From contig JAAYUW010000016.1 of assembly GCA_012517545.1 (NCBI GenBank), forward strand, positions 1 through 35,987: a DNA stretch of 35,987 nt. Reading direction: 5' to 3'. Positions 1 to 7,810 of this stretch are shown here, in pieces (the first letter of the stretch is position 1; each line of letters opens with the position of its first letter). The notes beneath the pieces are model-generated. The model did no database searches. It had not been told where the DNA came from and worked only from the letters and a program-made list of their open reading frames with translations. Both the position numbers and the translations under genes were made by a program. The stretch comes from Exilispira sp. (lineage in GTDB: Bacteria; Spirochaetota; JAAYUW01).

Positions 1-497
1 CCTGAAAGTTGGCAGAAAGTACCTGCAGATCTTGCAAGCTGACCACCCTTACCTGGATGCATTTCAACGTTATGTATCATTGTCCCAACTGGAATTTTAT
101 TTAAAGGCAAGGCATTGCCAACTTTAACTGGAACATTTTCGCCTTCAGTTATCTTATCTCCAACCTTCAAACCATCAGGAGCCAGGATGTATCTTCTAAT
201 CCCATTTTCATAACAAATCAGTGCAAGTCTTGCCGATCTATTTGGGTCATATTCAATACTTTCCACTTTAGCATTAAGATTAAATAAATCTCTTTTAAAG
301 GAGACAACCCTGTAGCACTTCTTGTGACCAGCTCCTCTTCGTCTCATAGTAAGACGACCCAGGTTGTTCCTGCCAGCTCTCTGCGGAATATAAACTGTCA
401 ACTTCTTATAGGGTTTATCAACAGTAATTTCTGAAAAATCAGCAGATGTTTTAAATCTTTGACTTGGAGTAATTGGTCTATATGTTTTCAATCCCAT
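1..497 (-). CDS. rplB: 50S ribosomal protein L2 (partial, N-terminal 165 residues)
   Basis: Primary 23S rRNA-binding protein of the large subunit, needed for peptidyl-transferase assembly. The visible part starts MGLKTYRPITPSQRF and holds the typical L2 blocks GRLTMRRRGAGHK, the OB-fold stretch around YDPNRSARLALI, and HPGKGGQLARSAGT near the window edge. The gene runs off position 1, so the C-terminal domain with the functional His is not seen. The ATG at 497 is preceded by an AGAGG Shine-Dalgarno. It is last in the visible tuf-rpsJ-rplC-rplD-rplW-rplB order, 11 bases behind rplW, as in the conserved S10 operon. Confidence 0.97.
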   Translation of the reverse strand, partial: MGLKTYRPITPSQRFKTSADFSEITVDKPYKKLTVYIPQRAGRNNLGRLTMRRRGAGHKKCYRVVSFKRDLFNLNAKVESIEYDPNRSARLALICYENGIRRYILAPDGLKVGDKITEGENVPVKVGNALPLNKIPVGTMIHNVEMHPGKGGQLARSAGTFCQLS

Positions 498-508
498 AAC
501 TAGCCTCT

Positions 509-802
509 TTATTCAACAATCAATTCTTTTATTTTTTGATCTTTTGCAATTGTAACAATTGCTTTCTTTCTATAATTTGTAAAACCTGGATGAAATCTAT
601 CTCTCTGCTTGGTTTTTCTGGGTAAATTTACAATATTTACATCAACAACTGTAACATTAAAAAGCTTCTTAATAGCCTCAGCTACAACCTTTTTGTTAGC
701 CTTCTGATTTATATAAAAGGTATATTTGTTTTGCTGCTGCAAAAAATTAGCTTTTTCATTAAAAGCTGGTTTTAAAATAATATCATTAAGATCAAGTTTC
801 AT
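509..802 (-). CDS. rplW: 50S ribosomal protein L23
   Basis: 97 residues, the usual L23 length. It binds 23S rRNA at the exit-tunnel rim, where trigger factor and SRP dock in characterised bacteria. Family features seen: the N-terminal start MKLDLNDIILKPAFNEKA (the usual xIIxPxxTEKA theme with Asn in place of Thr), a central VNIVNLPRKTKQRD loop rich in basic residues, and a final KKAIVTIAKDQKI strand. GAGGTG lies 8 bases before the ATG. It sits between rplD and rplB, at the expected place in the S10 operon. Confidence 0.95.
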   Translation of the reverse strand: MKLDLNDIILKPAFNEKANFLQQQNKYTFYINQKANKKVVAEAIKKLFNVTVVDVNIVNLPRKTKQRDRFHPGFTNYRKKAIVTIAKDQKIKELIVE

Positions 803-828
803 TTATATTCACCTCATCAAGTTTTATA

Positions 829-876
829 AGCTCCTATTTAATCCTATCAAATTAATATTAATTATAAAATAGAGCT
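829..876 (-). promoter_or_regulatory. Hairpin in the rplD-rplW spacer
   Basis: On the plus strand AGCT-C-CTATTT at 829-839 is complementary to AAATAGAGCT at 867-876. This gives a 10-bp stem with one bulged C and a loop of about 27 bases that contains the palindrome TTAATATTAA. It lies inside the 119-base rplD-rplW gap, far wider than the 11 bases between rplW and rplB. No U-tract follows, so it is not a classical terminator. An mRNA-processing or stability element is possible. Function is not known from sequence. Confidence 0.35.
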
Positions 877-921
877 AAAATAGAAATCTTATTTTGCTTT
901 ACTAACATCTATATATTTAAA

Positions 922-1626
922 CTATGATACTGTTTGGATCTTTGGCATAACCAGCGGGAGATACTTTTCCTCAAGATAATGTAAAGCACTAGCTGTTATA
1001 ATAACCTGCTTTGCATAAAAGATATCTTTCGCTGCCAGGTTGTTCCAGTGAAATGCTGTTAAATCATTAAGGTTCAAAGCCGCATTTTTAATATTTCTAT
1101 CATTATCAGAAATGGTAAGTATCTGGTTACCATTGCCATCATCTTTAAACTTCTTGTCACCATATATCAACAACGAATTAGAAGGCAAATTTAACGGTTT
1201 TATTATCTCAGACAACTTTCGGGTCTTAGCTTCATCAAGTTGAATATCTTCAATTATCTTAATCTGGTCTTTCTTCATTTTCAATGAAAATAATGAAATA
1301 TAAGCTAATCTTTTCATCTTTTTATTTATATGCTTTGCAAAAGATCTCGGATGAGGACCAAAAGCGACTCCACCTTTTCTCCAGACTGGATTCCTTTTTG
1401 TTCCAACTCTTGCTCTACCAGTACCTTTTTGTCTCCATGGCTTGGTTCCAGATCCTTCTACCTCTGCTTTCGTTTTGGTATCAGCTGTTCCGACATGAGC
1501 ATTTGCAAGTTCTGTTGTAACAGCAAGCCATATAAGATAATTATTAACTTTCGCATTGAACATAAGGTCAGAGACCTCTACCTGTTCTTTAGGATTATTC
1601 TGTAAATTATAAATCGTGACCTGCAT
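922..1626 (-). CDS. rplD: 50S ribosomal protein L4
   Basis: 234 residues, slightly longer than the common 200-210. L4 binds 23S rRNA and sends a loop to the exit-tunnel constriction; in enterobacteria it also represses the S10 operon. The tunnel-loop hallmark is intact at about residues 61-93: GSGTKPWRQKGTGRARVG, then NPVWRKGGVAFGPHPRSF. The globular core follows (residues 100-230). The ATG at 1626 has AGGAAAAGG upstream. No substitution typical of macrolide resistance is evident in the KPWRQKGTGRAR loop. Confidence 0.95.
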   Translation of the reverse strand: MQVTIYNLQNNPKEQVEVSDLMFNAKVNNYLIWLAVTTELANAHVGTADTKTKAEVEGSGTKPWRQKGTGRARVGTKRNPVWRKGGVAFGPHPRSFAKHINKKMKRLAYISLFSLKMKKDQIKIIEDIQLDEAKTRKLSEIIKPLNLPSNSLLIYGDKKFKDDGNGNQILTISDNDRNIKNAALNLNDLTAFHWNNLAAKDIFYAKQVIITASALHYLEEKYLPLVMPKIQTVS

Positions 1627-1696
1627 AGCCTTTTCCTTTCTGCTATTCTAATGTAAAAGCATAATTAAATATACCTTTACTCTCTATAAACTCTTT

Positions 1697-2362
1697 CTAT
1701 GATCTTTTTACTGCTTTTTTAACCAGAACCAAATTATTTTTTCCACCAGGAATTGCACCTTTTACAAGGATAACATTTTCATCTTTTAAAATTTTAACAA
1801 TTTCAAGATTTTGAACTGTAATTTTTTCATTTCCAAGATGACCAGGCATTTTTTTAAAAGGATATACTCTACCTGGCTCTTCTCTCATGGCAGTACCACC
1901 CATACCTCTATGAAATTTTGAGCCATGAGTCATTCTACCTCTTTTTGCGTTGAATTTCTTAACCATACCGCTAAAACCACGGCCTTTTGTTTTACCAACT
2001 ACATCAACAAATTTAATATTATCAAAATACGATACAGTAAGATCTTGCCCAACTTCTGCATCTATCTCATTTTCATCAACTCTAAATTCTCGAATAATTG
2101 CCTTTGGAGTAATTGTTAAAGTGGAATTAGATGATTTAAGGTTACTATTTAATGAATCAAAATAACCATGTAAAGGAGAATTAAAGTTCTTTTCTTTAAG
2201 ATTTTCAAAACCAATTTTTATCGCATTATACCCATGGGTATCTTTATTTTTAATCTCTAAAACAGTACATGGGCCTACTTTAATAGCAGTTACTGGTATT
2301 TGCTTGCCAGTGTCATCAAATATCTGGGTCATACCCAATTTTCTTCCAATCAAGCCCATCAT
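1697..2362 (-). CDS. rplC: 50S ribosomal protein L3
   Basis: 221 residues, normal for L3, which initiates 50S assembly and reaches the peptidyl-transferase centre with its central extension. It starts MMGLIGRKLGMTQIFDD, a family signature. The extension GMVKKFNAKRGRMTHGSKFH and GMGGTAMREEPGRVYPFKKM at about residues 130-170 is well conserved, as is the PGHLGNEKITVQNLEIVKI block. Two ATG codons stand in tandem after GAGG. The first gives 6-base spacing and the second (2359) 9-base spacing, so either may be the start. It is the second gene of the S10 group, 65 bases behind rpsJ. Confidence 0.95.
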   Translation of the reverse strand: MMGLIGRKLGMTQIFDDTGKQIPVTAIKVGPCTVLEIKNKDTHGYNAIKIGFENLKEKNFNSPLHGYFDSLNSNLKSSNSTLTITPKAIIREFRVDENEIDAEVGQDLTVSYFDNIKFVDVVGKTKGRGFSGMVKKFNAKRGRMTHGSKFHRGMGGTAMREEPGRVYPFKKMPGHLGNEKITVQNLEIVKILKDENVILVKGAIPGGKNNLVLVKKAVKRS

Positions 2363-2427
2363 ATTTAACCTCTTTCAAATTGTAATTTAGATATATTTTA
2401 ATACATTTATAAATACTAATTTAAGCT

Positions 2428-2739
2428 TTAAAGCTGTTTAACTTCAGCATAAACACCCTGTGGTAATTCTAAACCCATAAGTGCAGCTTTTGCTTCCTCT
2501 GAGGGATCGATTATATCAATCATTCTCTTATGAGTTCGAATCTCAAATTGTTCTCTGCTTTCTACATGAACAAATGGAGACCGAAGAACTGTATATCTTC
2601 TAATCTTAGTAGGAAGAGGTATAGGTCCTCTAACCACAGCTTTAGCTTTTTTCAAGGTTTTAACAATCTCTGCTGCTGATTTATCAAGAACAACATGATC
2701 GTAAGCCTGTAATTTGATTCGTATTTTCGAATTTTTCAC
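2428..2739 (-). CDS. rpsJ: 30S ribosomal protein S10 (NusE)
   Basis: 103 residues from a GTG at 2739, matching the usual 102-103. S10 is a 30S head protein and, with NusB, an antitermination factor. It reads (M)KNSKIRIKLQAYDHVVLD, then the long-loop region PIPLPTKIRRYTVLRSPFVH and SREQFEIRTHKRMIDI. The frame is open further up to a TTG at 2757, but a perfect GGAGG lies 6 bases before the GTG and inside that extension, so the GTG is the start. An intrinsic terminator (2756-2800) ends only about 8 bases before this GGAGG. Confidence 0.95.
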   Translation of the reverse strand: MKNSKIRIKLQAYDHVVLDKSAAEIVKTLKKAKAVVRGPIPLPTKIRRYTVLRSPFVHVESREQFEIRTHKRMIDIIDPSEEAKAALMGLELPQGVYAEVKQL

Positions 2740-2755
2740 AAAATTCCTCCAGATC

Positions 2756-2800
2756 AAAAAAATTTTGAGTGGGAAGAATTAAAAAATCAACCCACTCAAA
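2756..2800 (-). terminator. Intrinsic terminator or attenuator between tuf and rpsJ
   Basis: TTTGAGTGGG at 2764-2773 is a perfect 10-bp complement of CCCACTCAAA at 2791-2800, with a 17-base loop. Reading the minus strand, the 3' arm is followed by one A and then seven T (plus-strand A-run 2756-2762). This is the textbook form of a Rho-independent terminator and stands just after the tuf stop codon. It lies completely inside the 65-base tuf-rpsJ gap, leaving no room for a new promoter before rpsJ. Partial readthrough or regulated attenuation is therefore likely. Confidence 0.8.
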
Positions 2801-2804
2801 TTTA

Positions 2805-4022
2805 TTATTCAATAATTTCAGCCACAACTCCAGCACCAATTGTTCTACCACCTTCTCTAATTGCAAATCTAGAGCCTTTTTCCATGGCAACTGTATAGAT
2901 AAGTTCAACAGTCATCAACACGTTCTGCCCTGGTTGAGCAACTTCTTCCTCATCATTTGTCTGAACATTCTGAATACGAGCAATAGTTCCGGTAACATCA
3001 GTTGTTCTGATATAGAATTGAGGTCTATAACCTTTAGCAAACTGTGAATGCCTTCCACCCTCATCTTTAGAAAGAATATATACTTGAGCAACAAATTTCT
3101 TATGTGGTGTAATAGACTTAGGAGCTGCAACTACCATACCTCTTTCAACTTCATCTTTCTCAATACCTCTTAAAAGAAGTCCAACATTGTCTCCAGCGAT
3201 ACCTTCGTCGAGCTCTTTTCTGAACATTTCAACACCTGTAATAACTGTTTCTTTTGTTTCACCAAAACCAACAAGTTCAACCTTTTCGTTAACCTTTATT
3301 TTACCTCTTTCGATTCTACCATTTACTACTGTTCCTCTACCTTTTATTGAGAATATATCTTCAATAGGCATTAAAAAAGGCTTATCAAGCTCTCTCACAG
3401 GATCAGGGAAATAATCATCCATGGTTTTTAAAAGTGTAGCGATTGGTTTCCACTCTTCTGCATTCACATCATTGCCTTCATATTGCATTGCTTTAAGAGC
3501 AGAACCTCTAATAACTGGTATCTCTTTGCCAGGAAAATTGTATTTGGTGAGAAGTTCTCGTGTTTCTTCCTCGGCCAGATCTATAAGTTCTGGATCAGAA
3601 ACCATATCAATCTTGTTGAGAAAAACAATTATTGAAGGAACATTTACCTGTCTTGCAAGAAGTATATGTTCTCTTGTCTGAGCTTCTGGACCATCATTTG
3701 CTGAAACCAGCAAAATAGCTCCATCCATCTGTGCAGCACCTGTTATCATGTTTTTAATATAGTCAGCGTGCCCTGGGCAGTCGATATGTGCATAGTGTCT
3801 TTTATCGCTCTCATACTCAACATGTTGTGTATTGATGGTGATACCACGAGCCTTTTCTTCAGGTGCATTATCGATTTCATCATATTTTTTTGCAACTGCT
3901 CTACCAAGTGCAGCACAGTATCTTGTAATTGCTGATGTTAGAGTAGTTTTACCATGATCAACATGGCCTATTGTACCAACATTCATGTGAGGTTTCGTTC
4001 GATTGTACTTTTCTTTTGCCAT
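2805..4022 (-). CDS. tuf: Elongation factor Tu
   Basis: 405 residues, slightly long for EF-Tu (394-400). This GTPase brings aminoacyl-tRNA to the ribosomal A site. G-motifs are intact: GHVDHGKTT at residues 19-27, the switch region [26 protein letters not shown], and NKID. Domains 2 and 3 follow, with the conserved end [16 protein letters not shown] lies before the ATG at 4022. The 224-base gap to fusA is long A/T tracts without a clear promoter. The terminator behind tuf separates it from the S10 genes that follow. Confidence 0.98.
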   Translation of the reverse strand: MAKEKYNRTKPHMNVGTIGHVDHGKTTLTSAITRYCAALGRAVAKKYDEIDNAPEEKARGITINTQHVEYESDKRHYAHIDCPGHADYIKNMITGAAQMDGAILLVSANDGPEAQTREHILLARQVNVPSIIVFLNKIDMVSDPELIDLAEEETRELLTKYNFPGKEIPVIRGSALKAMQYEGNDVNAEEWKPIATLLKTMDDYFPDPVRELDKPFLMPIEDIFSIKGRGTVVNGRIERGKIKVNEKVELVGFGETKETVITGVEMFRKELDEGIAGDNVGLLLRGIEKDEVERGMVVAAPKSITPHKKFVAQVYILSKDEGGRHSQFAKGYRPQFYIRTTDVTGTIARIQNVQTNDEEEVAQPGQNVLMTVELIYTVAMEKGSRFAIREGGRTIGAGVVAEIIE

Positions 4023-4246
4023 TTTAAATCCTCCTAAGCTTTAACCATAATTGATAATAAATATTTTTTTAACTAAACAGGTTCTTTTAATTCAGCCATA
4101 ATATATAGCTGGTAATTCTATCAGTTTTATCAAACAATGTGCCAAATACAACAATGCTAACTGACAAAAACTAATAACACTTTTATTAAAAAAAACAATA
4201 TTTTTATAAAAAATAAAAAAAAAGATTTAAATTATTTGCAAAATAA

Positions 4247-6313
4247 TTATTTTAAAATTTCTTTTGCAATGGTTTCTGGAACCTCATTGTAATGTGATAA
4301 CTGCATTGTATAGGTTCCTCTCCCTTGAGTTTTAGACCTGAGTACAGTTGCGTACCCAAACATTGAACTTAATGGCACTTCGGCTTTAATAATTTTGCCC
4401 ATGGAAGAATCAATCATCCCGTGGATCTTACCACGGCGAGAGCTGATGTCACCCATGACTTCGCCAAGGTAATCTTCTGGTACTATTACCTCAAGCGCCA
4501 TAATTGGTTCAAGTAGAACAGGATCTGCCTGCTTGCAAGCATTCTTGAAAGCCATAGAGCCTGCAATCTGAAAGGCAAGATCCGAGGAATCAACCTCATG
4601 ATATGAACCATCAAGTAGAGTTACTTTAACATCCGAAACTGGATATCCTGCTAAAACACCATTTTCAAGAGCTCCTTCTATCCCTTTTTTTACAGAAGGA
4701 ATATACTCTCGTGGAATCCTTCCGGAAACTATTTTATCAACAAACTCAAAACCACTACCCCTTTCAAGAGGGTCAACTTCAATCACAACATGACCATATT
4801 GGCCCTTACCACCAGATTGCTTAATATATTTTCCTTCCATTTTGACTTTTTTTCTAATGGTTTCACGGTAGGCAACCTGGGGAGCACCTATGTTCGCTTC
4901 AACTTTATACTCTCTTTTTATTCTGTCAACAATTATTTCTAAATGAAGTTCTCCCATTCCTTTTATTATAGTTTGACCGGTTTCCTCGTTTACAGATATT
5001 TTAAATGTAGGATCTTCCTCAGCTAATTTATTTAATGAATCACTTAATCTATCATAATCCGCTTTTGTCTTAGGCTCAATAGCAACTGAAATAACTGGAT
5101 CGGGAAAATCCATTGATTCAAGCAATATAGGATTATTGTGTATACAAAGGGTATCTCCAGTTTGAGTATTTTTAAAACCAATAATTCCTATTATATCACC
5201 AGCTGATGCACTTTCTATTTCTTCTCTTTTATTTGCATGCATTAAAACTATTCTTCCAACCCTTTCATTTTTTTCTTTCGTAGAATTATAGATTTCCTGC
5301 CCTTGCTTTAAAACTCCTGAATAAATTCGTAAGAATGTCAATTTGCCTATATATGGATCACTCATTATCTTGAAAGCTAGAGCTGAAAATGGTTCATCTT
5401 CAGCTGGCTTTCGTAGCAATTTGCTTCTTGTTTTAGGATGCAAACCTTCAACTGATTTTATATCAATAGGTGAAGGAAGATAATAGACTATAGCATCAAG
5501 CATGGTTTGAACACCAGTGTTTTTAAATGATGATCCACAAATCATCGGGAAAAAAGAACTAGAAATAGTTCCTTTACGAATGCATCTTCTTATATCTTCT
5601 TCACTCAAGTTTTCGCCATTCAAATATTTTTCTAAAACTTCATTATCCTGTTCACATACCTTTTCAAGCATCAGTTCTCTGTATTCATGGGCTATTTCTA
5701 TATATTCATCAGGTATCTCTTTTTCGATATATTTAGCGTTACTTTCATGAGATTCCCATACTATTGCTTTCATTTTTATAAGGTCTATCACACCATTAAA
5801 GGAAGATTCTTTTCCTAAAGGAAGTTGTATTACAACTGGTTCTGCGCCTAATTTATCAATAACCTGATCTCTAACATTAAAAAAATCTGCTCCAACTCTA
5901 TCCATTTTATTAACATAGATTAACCTGGGGACATTATATTTATTTGCCTGTCTCCAGACCGTTTCACTCTGTGGTTCTACTCCTCCAACAGCACAAAAAC
6001 CTGCCACAGCTCCATCAAGAACTCTTAAAGATCTTTCAACTTCAGCAGTAAAATCCACATGCCCTGGAGTATCAATTATATTGATCCTATGATCTAACCA
6101 AAAAGTAGTTGTGGCAGCAGATGTTATTGTGATACCTCTTTCCTTTTCTTGAATCATCCAATCCATCTCTGCTGCACCGTCATGGACCTCTCCTATTTTA
6201 TATGTTTTACCAGTATAATATAGTATCCTTTCAGTTGTAGTAGTCTTCCCGGCATCTATATGTGCCATTATACCAATATTTCTATAATTACTTAGTGGAA
6301 CATTCTTAGTCAT
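4247..6313 (-). CDS. fusA: Elongation factor G
   Basis: 688 residues, the normal length for the translocase GTPase. It has AHIDAGKTT at residues 17-25, the switch region [27 protein letters not shown], then domains II-V. Domain IV shows YRETIRKKV and [13 protein letters not shown], and the C-terminal domain has DISSRRGKI and [20 protein letters not shown]. This is canonical EF-G rather than a RelA-like or TetM-like paralogue. Some spirochaetes divide translocation and recycling between two EF-Gs; whether a second copy exists cannot be seen here. The AAGGA stretch is about 12 bases from the ATG. An unusual 557-base gap separates it from rpsG. Confidence 0.97.
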   Translation of the reverse strand: MTKNVPLSNYRNIGIMAHIDAGKTTTTERILYYTGKTYKIGEVHDGAAEMDWMIQEKERGITITSAATTTFWLDHRINIIDTPGHVDFTAEVERSLRVLDGAVAGFCAVGGVEPQSETVWRQANKYNVPRLIYVNKMDRVGADFFNVRDQVIDKLGAEPVVIQLPLGKESSFNGVIDLIKMKAIVWESHESNAKYIEKEIPDEYIEIAHEYRELMLEKVCEQDNEVLEKYLNGENLSEEDIRRCIRKGTISSSFFPMICGSSFKNTGVQTMLDAIVYYLPSPIDIKSVEGLHPKTRSKLLRKPAEDEPFSALAFKIMSDPYIGKLTFLRIYSGVLKQGQEIYNSTKEKNERVGRIVLMHANKREEIESASAGDIIGIIGFKNTQTGDTLCIHNNPILLESMDFPDPVISVAIEPKTKADYDRLSDSLNKLAEEDPTFKISVNEETGQTIIKGMGELHLEIIVDRIKREYKVEANIGAPQVAYRETIRKKVKMEGKYIKQSGGKGQYGHVVIEVDPLERGSGFEFVDKIVSGRIPREYIPSVKKGIEGALENGVLAGYPVSDVKVTLLDGSYHEVDSSDLAFQIAGSMAFKNACKQADPVLLEPIMALEVIVPEDYLGEVMGDISSRRGKIHGMIDSSMGKIIKAEVPLSSMFGYATVLRSKTQGRGTYTMQLSHYNEVPETIAKEILK

Positions 6314-6870
6314 AAATTTATCTTGTCCTTTTACATAAAATTTAATTTTTTTAAATCTATTTTTAGATAGATTTTAAATATTTATTTAAAATATTCGTTA
6401 ACTATTATATATATTCTATATATTCCCTAAAATCCATATTACTGATTCTCCACTTATTTATTTTGGGTAATAATTACTCCAAAATCATGCGATCGCATTA
6501 ATCTGAATTTATCTTAACATTATTACCGCTTATGGCTTTAATATAAAGCTATAAAACAGGAGAAGGTAAAATGATTTGATAAAATAAATTACTTTTCGCT
6601 ATGTACAACAATCAGAAGCCAAAGCCTCATGATAAGATCTTCACTTATAGTCAAGAAATACAGATCAAGGACTTATTCAATAACTACAACAAGCTAAATC
6701 TACTTGCCTCTTTAGCGAAAAGTTTAAATATGAGGATGCGTGAAAAAGAAGATAAAACAACTTGAATTCTAACTCAGTCAGTTGTAAATCCTTAAAACAC
6801 GCAGGATAAATATCTATTCTTATACAACTAGATTTAAGCCATTGTGATAAACATAATAAGATTCTTTATG
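6314..6870. other. 557-base rpsG-fusA spacer with possible decayed reading frame
   Basis: This is the largest gap within the ribosomal block. The half near fusA is plain A/T. It then holds a perfect 12-bp palindrome ATGCGATCGCAT (6487-6498). On the plus strand GGAGAAGG precedes ATG-ATT-TGA-TAA (6571-6582), and the same frame continues as a 54-codon open frame at 6601-6765 (MYNNQKPKPHDKIFTYSQEI at its start). A perfect 10-bp inverted repeat ACTTTTCGCT / AGCGAAAAGT stands at 6591-6600 and 6714-6723. The stretch 6601-6770 is visibly less A/T-rich than its surroundings. No family recognised. It could be a remnant insertion, a structured leader of fusA, or chance. Confidence 0.35.
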
Positions 6871-7341
6871 CTACCATCTGAGATGAGCAAAAGCCCTATT
6901 TGCCTCCGCCATCTTATGAGTGTCTTCTTTTTTCTTGATAGAAGAGCCTTGATTTCTATATGCATCTAAAACTTCATTGGCAAGTTTTTCAGCCATGCTC
7001 TTTCCACCTCTAGCTCTAGCATAATTAATTATCCAATGACATGCTAGATAAAACTGTCTATATGAAGGAACTTCAACAGGTATCTGGTAAGTAGAACCGC
7101 CTATCCTTCTGGATCTAACCTCAACAAGAGGTTTAACATTGTCTACTGCTTTCACTAAAACATCCAGCGGGTCTTCATTTGTTTTTTCTTTGATCAAATC
7201 CATAGCATTGTATATGACATCCTGAGCAACAGATTTTTTCCCATCCCACATAAGATAATTAATCATCTTTGTAAGATATTGATTTTTATATTTAAAGTCA
7301 AGTTTTAATTCTCTTTCTATTCTCTTTTTTTTTCTGCTCAT
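6871..7341 (-). CDS. rpsG: 30S ribosomal protein S7
   Basis: 156 residues, exactly the standard length. S7 nucleates the 30S head and contacts tRNA at the E site. Family features: basic start MSRKKKRIERELKLD, the DGKKSVAQDVIYNAMDLI helix, VEVRSRRIGGSTYQIPVEV and WIINYARARGGKSMAEKLA, and the C-terminal EANRAFAHLRW. AAGGAG precedes the ATG. It is 22 bases behind rpsL and is probably co-transcribed with it. In E. coli S7 represses the str operon through the rpsL-rpsG spacer; the short spacer here cannot hold that large structure. Confidence 0.97.
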   Translation of the reverse strand: MSRKKKRIERELKLDFKYKNQYLTKMINYLMWDGKKSVAQDVIYNAMDLIKEKTNEDPLDVLVKAVDNVKPLVEVRSRRIGGSTYQIPVEVPSYRQFYLACHWIINYARARGGKSMAEKLANEVLDAYRNQGSSIKKKEDTHKMAEANRAFAHLRW

Positions 7342-7363
7342 TTATATGCTCCTTAAAAACCAA

Positions 7364-7741
7364 TTAAGATTTTTTAGAATTTTTAGCACCATACTTTGAA
7401 CGGGAAGTCTTTCTATTTTCAACTCCAAGTGTATCAAGTGCTCCTCTTATGATATGATATCTTACTCCAGGCAAGTCTTTAACCCTTCCACCTCTTATTA
7501 ATACAACAGAATGCTCCTGCAAATTATGACCTTCCCCTGGTATATATGCTGTTACTTCATATCCATTTGTAAGTCTAACACGAGCGACTTTTCTAAGCGC
7601 TGAATTAGGTTTCTTAGGAGTCATTGTAAAGACTCTTGTGCATACCCCTTTTCTTTGAGGGCATCCTGTCAAAGCAACTGACTTTGACTTATATATGACT
7701 TTCTCTCTTCCATTTTTGATAAGCTGATTTATGGTAGGCAT
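7364..7741 (-). CDS. rpsL: 30S ribosomal protein S12
   Basis: 125 residues from the ATG at 7741 ([15 protein letters not shown]). GGAG lies 9 bases upstream, so the longer frame starting at 7780 is not used. S12 lines the decoding centre. The [20 protein letters not shown] block and [17 protein letters not shown] are intact. Lys43, Lys44 and Lys88 at the streptomycin sites are wild type, and Asp89 is the residue methylthiolated in many bacteria. It follows rpoC by 69 bases, with a candidate promoter in that gap. Confidence 0.97.
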   Translation of the reverse strand: MPTINQLIKNGREKVIYKSKSVALTGCPQRKGVCTRVFTMTPKKPNSALRKVARVRLTNGYEVTAYIPGEGHNLQEHSVVLIRGGRVKDLPGVRYHIIRGALDTLGVENRKTSRSKYGAKNSKKS

Positions 7742-7770
7742 TTTTCGATACTCCTTTGCGTCGGAATTTA

Positions 7771-7798
7771 TTAATAGCAAATTATCTTATATTGTCAA
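7771..7798 (-). promoter_or_regulatory. Candidate sigma70-type promoter for rpsL-rpsG(-fusA-tuf)
   Basis: On the minus strand TTGACA (7793-7798) is followed by a 16-base spacer and TATTAA (7771-7776, 4 of 6 matches to TATAAT). The predicted start would lie about 12 bases before the rpsL Shine-Dalgarno. It begins 12 bases past the rpoC stop codon, so it would allow the str genes to be read separately from rpoBC. Judged from sequence alone. Confidence 0.5.
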
Positions 7799-7810
7799 GT
7801 TTTTAAAACA

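Noticed and set aside
1284-1605. Plus-strand frames across rplD, and similar frames across rplC, tuf, rplA, accD and lepB
   Set aside because: They lie entirely opposite conserved genes, lack ribosome sites and resemble no family.
2740-2757. TTG start at 2757 giving S10 six extra residues
   Set aside because: The extension contains the GGAGG ribosome site that serves the GTG at 2739, and 103 residues is the family length.
7364-7741. Streptomycin-resistance substitutions in S12
   Set aside because: Both lysine sites in TPKKPNS and GGRVKDLPG are wild type.
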